From Lysobacter sp. (GTDB taxonomy: Bacteria > Pseudomonadota > Gammaproteobacteria > Xanthomonadales > Xanthomonadaceae), in the NCBI GenBank assembly GCA_008015835.1, contig SSGH01000013.1, forward strand, positions 124,001-188,000: 64,000 nt of DNA, written 5' to 3'. Made by a program: the position numbers and the translations under genes. The stretch's first letter is position 1. Each line of letters starts with the position of its first letter. Shown here one piece after another: positions 37,439 through 44,459 of this stretch. Under the pieces are notes generated by a model. It was not told the DNA's origin. It saw only the letters and a program-made list of their open reading frames with translations, and did not search any database.

Positions 37439-38857
37439 TCAACGACCGTCGGGAGTCGCGGCGGACGCCGCCATGGGTTCGCCGGCGTTCGCGATCGCCG
37501 ACGATTTCCGAATCTTCTTGAAACGAGAACCGACCAGCGTCTCGCCTTTGGCGATCGTGACGAAGCCCGGCACTTTGAACGGCGCGAGTTGGCCGCGGCA
37601 GGCGTCCAGAACGCGGCGCTTGAACGTCACCGGGTCTTCCTCGCGTTCGAGCAGGAATTCCGCCCAGACCATCTGTCCGGTCACCGGACTTTTCTTGTCG
37701 CGGACCACCACATCGAGCACGTTATCGAGGGTGAGCAGGAAACTCTCAACCTCGATCGGGAAGACCTTCTCGCCAGCGACATTGATGATTTCCGACTCGC
37801 GACCGAGAATCTGAAAGTATTCGCCGTCGGTCTCGACGCGGTCGCCGGTGTCGTACCAGCCCTCGGCATCGAACGGGCTCGGCGCGTTCAAATAGCCGAG
37901 CATCGCCTGCCGGCTTCTGATCCACAGCGTGCCGTCGCGCACGTCCAACTCGAACCCCTCGCCGCCGATCTTCATCCAGCGCGACGAGGAATCTTTCGAT
38001 TGCGTGGCGAGAATGCCCAGTTCGGACAGCCCGTAGGTCTGCTTCAGCGTCACCTTCGGGAACGTCTGATGCAGACTGGTCAGCGTCGAGGTCGGCATCA
38101 CCTCGGTGCCGTAGGTGACGACTTTCAACGACGTCAGATCGTATTGGCGATGCACCCCCGACATCAGCAGCATCGTCAGGAACGAAGGCGTGGTCGGCAG
38201 CAGCTCGACGCGATGGCGCTGCACGGACTCGCAGATGTCCTTCGCCTGACGCGTCGCGCAGGTGACGATGGTGCCGCCGTTGAAGATCACCGAAAACAGC
38301 GTGTTCAAGCCGCCGATGTGATCGAGCTTGAGGAACAACAGCGTACGGAACGACTCGCGCACTCTGTCTTGGAATTTCTCGACCATGCGGGCGTGATCGA
38401 GCAAGACCGCCTTGCCCTTGCCGGTGCTGCCGGAGGTGAAGATCACGAAACCGGGACGCCCCTCGTTCACCATCGGCGCCATCAGCGGATGCGGCTCCGC
38501 CGCGTCAAGATCGCGGCACTGCGTCGTGTCCGGCGCGATCGGTCCGTCCGCGGCCACGGTCAACAGTTTCGTCGCGCAGCAGATGGTCAAGCGCTCATCG
38601 AATAGACCGCGATCGTCCTCGGACAGCGGAATCACCACGCACCCGGCCTCGATCAGGCTTTGCAGCAACGCCACCGTATCGATGTGATAGTCGCCGATCA
38701 GCCCCACGCGATCGCCGGGGCCAATCCCCCAGCCGCGGATCGCGTCCGCCCAAGTCGCCAGCTTATCGAGGAATTGCGCATACGTGACCGCGCCGTCCGC
38801 GCCGACGGCGATCTCGCGGTCGCCGAATCGCCTGAAACGTTCGTTGATCCAACTCAT
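37439..38857 (-). CDS. AMP-dependent acyl-activating ligase (ANL superfamily)
   Basis: This protein of 472 residues has the adenylate-forming core motifs in order: FTSGSTGKGKA (P-loop), YGLSELG, YDTGD and a C-terminal GSRFKKIRK with the catalytic lysine region. It activates a carboxylic acid as an acyl-AMP and passes it to CoA or, more likely here, to the discrete ACP encoded two genes downstream. It is shorter than typical fatty-acyl-AMP ligases (about 580 residues) and NRPS A domains. The substrate is unknown: the pocket residues do not match a code I recognise. Its position just ahead of SDR, ACP and the giant PKS suggests starter-unit activation. The start at 38857 begins MSWINERFRRFGDREIA, as in other ligases of this type. 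The downstream SDR gene begins after a 30-base gap. Confidence 0.9.
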   Translation of the reverse strand: MSWINERFRRFGDREIAVGADGAVTYAQFLDKLATWADAIRGWGIGPGDRVGLIGDYHIDTVALLQSLIEAGCVVIPLSEDDRGLFDERLTICCATKLLTVAADGPIAPDTTQCRDLDAAEPHPLMAPMVNEGRPGFVIFTSGSTGKGKAVLLDHARMVEKFQDRVRESFRTLLFLKLDHIGGLNTLFSVIFNGGTIVTCATRQAKDICESVQRHRVELLPTTPSFLTMLLMSGVHRQYDLTSLKVVTYGTEVMPTSTLTSLHQTFPKVTLKQTYGLSELGILATQSKDSSSRWMKIGGEGFELDVRDGTLWIRSRQAMLGYLNAPSPFDAEGWYDTGDRVETDGEYFQILGRESEIINVAGEKVFPIEVESFLLTLDNVLDVVVRDKKSPVTGQMVWAEFLLEREEDPVTFKRRVLDACRGQLAPFKVPGFVTIAKGETLVGSRFKKIRKSSAIANAGEPMAASAATPDGR

Positions 38858-38926
38858 CCTGACGGGATCTCCATGCGGAACCGCCGCGGATCGCCGCGAC
38901 GGCCCGGTGTTCGCGTGAAACGACGG

Positions 38927-39775
38927 TTACTGTTTCGCGGGCTCGGCAGCGCCCGCCGTCTGCGCCGCTGGAGGCGTCGCGGTCGGCTCCGAAGCGTCGC
39001 CTGCCGGTGTCGGCGGCGGCGCGACCGTCTCGAATGGCGCGGGTTGTTCCTGCGGGACGCCGCCTTCCGCGATGTAAGGGAAGCGCGCATTCCGGTACAG
39101 ATCCTTGTCGACCAGCGTCGGAAACTGATCGTGCAGCAACTTGTAGGTCTCTTCCGCATTGCTCAAATTGATGAGGAAATCGGGAAAAAACCCGCCCATG
39201 TCGAAATCCTGGATCAATTCGATTTCGACCTCGCCGTTCTGCGCGGGCGAAATTTGCCAGCGGTTATGGATCTGAGTGATGCGCACGCAGCAGTCCGTCG
39301 GCGGCGTTTTTTGCGCCGCAGCCATCACGTCGATGGCGACGACCCCGGTTTTGGGGTCCTGGGACGTCTGCGTCTTGATCGAATAGGCGCGGTTCTTGAA
39401 GACCGGCGGCAGCAGCTCCAGCGTCCACAGCACGGAGTCGCCCTGCGCATCGTGCGAGTAAGGCTCGATCACCTTGAGGTCGGTGCAGACCGGAATCCAT
39501 TTCTTGCAGTTCTCGAGACTGCTGTTTTCCAGCATCAACGCCGCCACGACCTGATTCTGCGTGTATTTTCCGCGGAAGACGCCCTTGTATATCTTGTTGT
39601 AGTTCCCCGATTCTTTGTAGGAATAGACCTTCACGCCGTTGCGATCCAGCTCCAACTCCCACCGATCCGAGCCCGAGGCGGTCCAGCCGAGAATGGCGGC
39701 GTATCCGACGACGATCGCAGTCGCCGATCCGAAGAAACCGATTTTCGCCGCTTTCTTGAACGAAAACTTCTTCAT
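38927..39775 (-). CDS. Membrane-anchored START-domain protein (second copy)
   Basis: This protein has 282 residues. A basic N-terminus (MKKFSFKKAAK) and one hydrophobic segment at residues about 12-32 indicate inner-membrane anchoring with the rest in the periplasm. Residues about 37-235 resemble a START/SRPBCC lipid-binding domain (WELELDRNGVKVYS, then DFDMGGFFPDFLINL). Two cysteines (CKKWIPVC) are shared with the upstream copy and may form a disulfide. The last 45 residues are an Ala/Pro/Thr-rich tail. Its start overlaps the stop of the upstream START gene as TAATG, so translation is probably coupled. START domains hold a hydrophobic ligand, so binding or shuttling the lipophilic polyketide or a membrane lipid is a reasonable inference. 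No enzymatic role is visible. Confidence 0.82.
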   Translation of the reverse strand: MKKFSFKKAAKIGFFGSATAIVVGYAAILGWTASGSDRWELELDRNGVKVYSYKESGNYNKIYKGVFRGKYTQNQVVAALMLENSSLENCKKWIPVCTDLKVIEPYSHDAQGDSVLWTLELLPPVFKNRAYSIKTQTSQDPKTGVVAIDVMAAAQKTPPTDCCVRITQIHNRWQISPAQNGEVEIELIQDFDMGGFFPDFLINLSNAEETYKLLHDQFPTLVDKDLYRNARFPYIAEGGVPQEQPAPFETVAPPPTPAGDASEPTATPPAAQTAGAAEPAKQ

Positions 39776-40530
39776 TACTCGGCCTCCACGATGAAATCGA
39801 ACTTGGCGCGACGAAGCTCGTCGCGATCCAACAGCGGCGGCAATTGATCGTGGATGAACTTATAGGTTTCTTCCGCACCGCCGAGATTCAGCAGGAAGTC
39901 CGGGAACATCCCGCCCATGTCGATGTCCTGGAAGAACTCGATCTCGACCTCGCCCTTCCCGACCGGCGTATAACGCCAACGATTCTGGAAATGGGTCATG
40001 CGGATGGCCCCAGGATTGCGCGGGACGCTGTTCGGAGCGGCCATCACGTCGATGACGACCGCGCGCGTCTTCGGGTCTTGCACGATATGCGAGCGGATCA
40101 GGCTCTCGCGCGGCGAGAACGGAGGCGGCATTTCGAGTTTCCACAGCACGGTGTCGGTCATGGTGCGGTCGCTCCAAGGCTGGATGACCTTGACGTCCAT
40201 GCACTGCGGAATGTTCTTTTCGCAGTTCTCGCTCGTCGAGTTCATGATCAGTCCGGCCACCAACTGATTCAGCGTGAACTTGCCGCGCATGACGGCCTTG
40301 AATTGCTTGTTGTAAGCGCCGGGCTCTTTCAGCGAATAGACCTTCACTCCATTCCGCTCGAATTCCAGCTCCCACCGATTGGAACCGGACATGCGCCAAA
40401 AGACGTTTCCGAGAAAAATCCCGATGATCGCGAAGGCGAGACCGTACTTCGCGAACCGAAGCAGTCTTCGGAACCGCGACGGTTTCACGGAGGCGCCATC
40501 GCCACCGACGTTGTGAACGCTGTCTGTCAT
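39775..40530 (-). CDS. Membrane-anchored START-domain protein (first copy)
   Basis: This protein has 251 residues and a single transmembrane segment at about 27-46 (YGLAFAIIGIFLGNVFW) after a basic stretch (SRFRRLLRFAKYG). The following domain is clearly paralogous to the next gene: WELEFERNGVKVYSLKEPG, CEKNIPQC, PDFLLNLGGAEETYKFIHDQ. This is the START/SRPBCC fold with a hydrophobic cavity. A GGAG ribosome site lies six bases before the ATG at 40530, and a 140-base gap separates it from the GMC-like gene. The pair probably arose by tandem duplication. With the MMPL, LolA-like and outer-membrane genes upstream, it fits a set that moves a lipophilic product across the envelope, although ligand and direction are unknown. 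Confidence 0.82.
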   Translation of the reverse strand: MTDSVHNVGGDGASVKPSRFRRLLRFAKYGLAFAIIGIFLGNVFWRMSGSNRWELEFERNGVKVYSLKEPGAYNKQFKAVMRGKFTLNQLVAGLIMNSTSENCEKNIPQCMDVKVIQPWSDRTMTDTVLWKLEMPPPFSPRESLIRSHIVQDPKTRAVVIDVMAAPNSVPRNPGAIRMTHFQNRWRYTPVGKGEVEIEFFQDIDMGGMFPDFLLNLGGAEETYKFIHDQLPPLLDRDELRRAKFDFIVEAE

Positions 40531-40670
40531 CTCTTACTCCGACGAATCTATGCTGTGATGGTGAATCGGTCCGATCTCGAATCGGATCGATCGTGGATTG
40601 GTTGCGTGGCGAATCGGTTAAGGCGCGAATGGGGTAAAGGATGGATCGGCTCGATCGCGAAGCGCTGGAT

Positions 40671-41951
40671 TCATGCGGAAATCGTCGTGGCCAGATGGCG
40701 CGACAGCCGGCGGGCGAACGCCAACAGCGTCAATGTCGGCGTCCCGCGCATCGCGTCCGGGATGATCGACCCGTCGCAGACGTAGAGCCCGCGAAACTTC
40801 GTTTGAAGATCGGCATCGACCTGCTCGCCGATCCTGATGAAACCGCCGACGCGACCGGCGACCGATATTCCGAAGTTGTAGATGCTTTTCGCTCCCGCGC
40901 GTTCGAGAATCTTCCTCGCTTCGGCCTCGCCTCGGCGCAACTTCTTCATGTCGGCATCGTCGAAGTCCTTGTGATAACCGCCCTTCTCCGTGAATCCGCC
41001 GCCGAACCCGTCCTTGACCTTCACGCCGATACCGATCGACTGCGGATATTTGAACAGACGGCCGATCTTGAACTTTCCCAACATCATCAGCCGATACATG
41101 AATTTTGAGACGTTGGCGTCTCCCAACTCGATCCCCTCATCGAGAACGCAGCCCATCGAACCGACGAAGTTATCGCGCGCGTCCATCTCCGGCACGATGC
41201 CGTAGAGCGCATAACCCGGGTTGCAGTAAAACCCGCGATCGCCGACGCGAGCGTCCCCGCAATCGCGCAGAATTTTTGGCGATGCGAGTTCTCCGGCCGC
41301 GAGCACCACGACCGGCGCACGCACGGTTTCGAGCGCCGCGCCGCGCGAGCGGCCTTTCTCGGCGTAGGCGACCCCGACGGCGCGTCCATCTTCGATCAAA
41401 ATCTTCTTCGCTTCCGCGTGTTTGATCAGCGTCGCGCCGTTCTCGACCGCGGCGGCGAGATGGCTTTTCGCTTTCCACAGCGCGCCATAGGTATAGCGAT
41501 CGCCCTCGATCTTCGCGCTGTCGATCAGCATTTCGTGCTTGCGCCAATCGTGGCCGAGCGCGCGCGCCGCGTCGCGAAGTCGCTGGCTCTGCTCGCCCAC
41601 GGCCGCATCGGGCAGTTCGCAGATCGGTACCTCCAAGCGTACCGCCGCCACATCGTCGCGCAGGTCGACGCCGATCGCCATGAACGCGTCCAACGGCGGG
41701 TCGTTCAACACGCCGAAGTACAATGCGCTCGAACCGCCGGCGGCCAGCACCCGCAGCGTCGACAGCTTGTGCCCGACCTTCACTTCGTCCGCGATCGACA
41801 CGACGGACAGAATCGACTCTCGCTGTGGCGCTTCTCCGCCGCGCTCCAAGACCAGAACGCGGGCGCCTCGGGCGCTGAGATCACGCGCGATCGCCGCACC
41901 GCAGGTGCCGGATCCGACGACGACGACATCGTATTGCTTCGTTGGCTCCAT
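40671..41951 (-). CDS. GMC-type FAD-dependent oxidoreductase, catalytic residues apparently lost
   Basis: This protein has 426 residues, shorter than typical GMC enzymes (about 530-560). The N-terminus has the dinucleotide motif VVVGSGTCGAAIARDL ending in VLERGG, and the C-terminus has the GMC FAD signature LYVCDGSIIPDAMRGTPTLTLLA. In active GMC enzymes the segment before this holds a catalytic His in a HxxGTxRMG-like block, and the last block has an Asn-Pro or His. Here the matching segments read ISVAGRVGGFIRIG and GTPTLTL, so both residues seem absent. It may use other residues, act as a FAD-bound scaffold, or be a divergent subfamily. It begins 11 bases after the stop of the OMP gene, with GAGG nine bases before ATG overlapping that stop. 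Tailoring of the polyketide is possible but unproven. Confidence 0.82.
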   Translation of the reverse strand: MEPTKQYDVVVVGSGTCGAAIARDLSARGARVLVLERGGEAPQRESILSVVSIADEVKVGHKLSTLRVLAAGGSSALYFGVLNDPPLDAFMAIGVDLRDDVAAVRLEVPICELPDAAVGEQSQRLRDAARALGHDWRKHEMLIDSAKIEGDRYTYGALWKAKSHLAAAVENGATLIKHAEAKKILIEDGRAVGVAYAEKGRSRGAALETVRAPVVVLAAGELASPKILRDCGDARVGDRGFYCNPGYALYGIVPEMDARDNFVGSMGCVLDEGIELGDANVSKFMYRLMMLGKFKIGRLFKYPQSIGIGVKVKDGFGGGFTEKGGYHKDFDDADMKKLRRGEAEARKILERAGAKSIYNFGISVAGRVGGFIRIGEQVDADLQTKFRGLYVCDGSIIPDAMRGTPTLTLLAFARRLSRHLATTISA

Positions 41952-41962
41952 GCGCGACGACC

Positions 41963-43444
41963 TCAGAATTGGTAGAGAAAGCGAAACACGACGTTGTTAT
42001 CGCGTCGGAACGACCGAAGCGCGCTGCGATCGTCCGCGACATCGAGATAGAACGCATCGATATTCAGACTGGCTTTGTCGTTGATCTTGTAGGACGTGAA
42101 AACCAAATTCTGAAGACTGGTGTAGGGCCGACTGTAGATCGCCAGATAATTCACGGTGAAATTGTCGTTGAAGAACGTATTGTTCCAACCGAGCACCGCC
42201 GTAGCCGAATTCCGCGGCGTACCGGCGATGGCGGAAGTCCAATCCAGCACGTGGCTGTTGGTCAATTCCAAACTCACGCTATGCGAGCCGCTTTTCCCGA
42301 GAGAACGCTCGACGCGGAAAGACGCCTCCAGCAAATCCTTGTCGACAGGCGTCAGATCGATCGAAGCGAACCTTTTCGGGGTCTTCCAAGCGAGCTCGCC
42401 GGAGAAAATCCAGTCGTTCGTCGCGAAGTTGAACGTGCCCCCGAGCATCTCGAATCGTTCTCGCGTACGTCGGAGCAGCGGTCTGCCGTCCTCGACGAGA
42501 CCGGCCGCGCGGTACGCGAAGTCGTTGTCGACCAAACTGGCCGCCATCAACGCCACATCGCTTCTGCCGAAGGTGCGCTTCCAGCGAAGGCCGTACTCGC
42601 CCTTGTCGACATCGCCGCCCCGGAGCGCGAACCCTTCGAACGCATCGACGTAATACGCGGTGCCGGGTTCGGGATATTGGTTGAACTGCGCGTCGGGCAC
42701 GTAGAAATAGCTCCAGTCCCCGGACGGCCCGAAGTGATCGAGGGTCGCCATGAACTGACCGATCCTCGACTCTTCGAGCGAGATGAAGAACAACTCCGAA
42801 TAGTTGCGCGGGCTGATCACATCCGTGATGGCGCCGGCGTCCGACTCGCCCCAGATCAGGATTTGCCGGCCCAGCTTCACGCTGTTGCGCCCATGGCTGA
42901 ACTGCAGGAAGGCTTCGCGCGTATTGGTGGCGAACAACAGATCCCGATCTTCCGCACGCGCCCGGTGATCGTTTTTCCAAAAGCCGGTCAGCTTCGTGTC
43001 GAAACGCAGATAAAAATCGTCGAGAAAATGCCGCTCGTACTCCACGCGAAAAGAACTTCGATTATTGACCGTCTTCCGCGGCGAATTCATCCCGACGGCC
43101 CACTCCTGCATGAGCGTGAATTTGGCCGAATCCAGAAGCGAAACTTCTTCCTGAGCGGTAGCAGCCTCCACGCCATCGTCGCCGTTCGCAGCCGTCGTAT
43201 CCGGCGTACCGGTTGCGTCCATAGCCGAATCCGCCGGATCGACATCCATGACGATGTCTTCGATCGCAGACTCGGTCTCCTCGGGCACCGGGTCCTTCGG
43301 CGCTTCGACGGCCGTAGGAGACAGCGGCGAAGGCAGCTCCGCCTGCGCCACAGCATCCGCGACCGAGCCGATGCCGAGCAACGACGCGACCGCACAGACG
43401 ACGCCTCCGCGAGACGCGCCGCGACGCTGAGACGCTTCCCTCAT
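41963..43444 (-). CDS. DUF1302-like outer-membrane beta-barrel protein
   Basis: This protein has 493 residues from the ATG at 43444. I prefer that start because it overlaps the upstream stop as ATGA and opens a signal peptide (MREASQRRGASRG then VVCAVASLLGIGSVADAVAQA). A longer in-frame ATG at 43537 would overlap the upstream gene by 97 bases. A Pro/Glu/Asp-rich linker to about residue 100 precedes alternating amphipathic strands. The segment GRQILIWGESDAGAITDV is characteristic of DUF1302-type barrels, and the protein ends in RFLYQF with the terminal aromatic residue used by the BAM machinery. It probably forms an outer-membrane pore or receptor that works with the MMPL pump and LolA-like protein. 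Function within this family is poorly known. Confidence 0.85.
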   Translation of the reverse strand: MREASQRRGASRGGVVCAVASLLGIGSVADAVAQAELPSPLSPTAVEAPKDPVPEETESAIEDIVMDVDPADSAMDATGTPDTTAANGDDGVEAATAQEEVSLLDSAKFTLMQEWAVGMNSPRKTVNNRSSFRVEYERHFLDDFYLRFDTKLTGFWKNDHRARAEDRDLLFATNTREAFLQFSHGRNSVKLGRQILIWGESDAGAITDVISPRNYSELFFISLEESRIGQFMATLDHFGPSGDWSYFYVPDAQFNQYPEPGTAYYVDAFEGFALRGGDVDKGEYGLRWKRTFGRSDVALMAASLVDNDFAYRAAGLVEDGRPLLRRTRERFEMLGGTFNFATNDWIFSGELAWKTPKRFASIDLTPVDKDLLEASFRVERSLGKSGSHSVSLELTNSHVLDWTSAIAGTPRNSATAVLGWNNTFFNDNFTVNYLAIYSRPYTSLQNLVFTSYKINDKASLNIDAFYLDVADDRSALRSFRRDNNVVFRFLYQF

Positions 43445-44370
43445 TTCCAGGCTTTCCGGAATTCGGCCAAGTAACGCTCGCGGAAGGCTTGGTCGGTCAA
43501 CGTGCGTTGAGTGAGGAATTCGTCGGGGATTTGCCAATCGAACGCGATGGACTGCCGATCCAGTGTGGACACCCGGTTCGCGAGCAGGTTCTTCATGATG
43601 ACTTGACGCGGCATCCAGTGCTTATCGATCAATTCGAGGTTGCGGATGGTCCTTTCCTTGAACAACTGGCTGTTATGGTTGAAATACTGTTCCTTCAGCA
43701 GGATATGGCGCTCCCTGTCGACCCAGGTGACGATCTTTCCGTATTTGGATTTCCGCGCTCGACTTGCGGTCGGCGTCCATTCCAGCACCCACACGGGACG
43801 CGACGCGGGACCGTTCTTTTCCAGCACCTGGAATGTTTCTTCGCGAAGAATCTTATAGGTGTAGTCGTTCATTTTCCGATAGTCGAGGTCCTCGATCAGG
43901 AACTCGGAACCGAAAAAGCTGCCGCTGTCTTCGCTATCGCGGCTGGAAATGATCCGCTTGACCTTGCCCAGCGCGGACAAATAAATCCAGGTCGCATTGT
44001 CCTTGCTGGTGTCGTAGTACTCGTAACTCAGCGTACCGATGCCTTTGTCGCGCGCGGGTTCGAGTACGATCGCCGCGGAGCGTATGTCGTCTCCGTAGAA
44101 CTTCAGCACGTTCTCCAGCAAGGTGACGCGCGGCTTCTCCTCGCACTGAACGCTGGCGCCGGTTTTCGCGTAGCGACACGTGCTCAGTTTGAATTTCGTG
44201 ACTACCGTAACATGCGATTTGCGAAGCACGTAATCGAATTTCTCCGCTACCTGTCGCGGCGTTTCGTTGGCGGCGACGACGGTGCCGGCGGACGGCACGA
44301 TCGACGCCGATAGCGCGATCAAGGCCGCCAGGGGGACGGCCATGACGGTCTTTCGACTGCTGTTCTTCAT
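43441..44370 (-). CDS. Outer-membrane lipoprotein-sorting (LolA-like) periplasmic protein
   Basis: This protein has 309 residues from the ATG at 44370, chosen because AAGGAG lies ten bases upstream at 44381-44386 and a signal peptide follows directly (MKNSSRKTVMAVPLAALIA). An ATG at 44463 in the same frame has no such support. The mature part is beta-rich with the layout of LolA-like proteins paired with MMPL transporters (WIYLSALGKVKRI, FFGSEFLIEDL, YGKIVTWVDRERHILLK). It would carry or chaperone a lipophilic cargo in the periplasm between the inner-membrane pump and the outer-membrane barrel. Its stop overlaps the barrel start by four bases (ATGA), a strong sign that they form one system. 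Confidence 0.85.
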   Translation of the reverse strand: MKNSSRKTVMAVPLAALIALSASIVPSAGTVVAANETPRQVAEKFDYVLRKSHVTVVTKFKLSTCRYAKTGASVQCEEKPRVTLLENVLKFYGDDIRSAAIVLEPARDKGIGTLSYEYYDTSKDNATWIYLSALGKVKRIISSRDSEDSGSFFGSEFLIEDLDYRKMNDYTYKILREETFQVLEKNGPASRPVWVLEWTPTASRARKSKYGKIVTWVDRERHILLKEQYFNHNSQLFKERTIRNLELIDKHWMPRQVIMKNLLANRVSTLDRQSIAFDWQIPDEFLTQRTLTDQAFRERYLAEFRKAWK

Positions 44371-44380
44371 AACGGACGAT

Positions 44381-44386
44381 CTCCTT
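44381..44386 (-). promoter_or_regulatory. Ribosome binding site AAGGAG of the LolA-like gene
   Basis: A consensus AAGGAG on the minus strand lies ten bases before the ATG at 44370. It decides the start in favour of the signal-peptide form over the in-frame ATG at 44463. Confidence 0.6.
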
Positions 44387-44459
44387 GAAATGCCCGGCGA
44401 ACGCGACGCGGATAAGATGCTGGATACGACGACGCGTCCGACGCGAGCGATATGCGGAT

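Noticed and set aside
43445-43537. Longer start for the outer-membrane barrel gene
   Set aside because: It would overlap the LolA-like gene and bury the signal peptide; the ATGA overlap start at 43444 is better.
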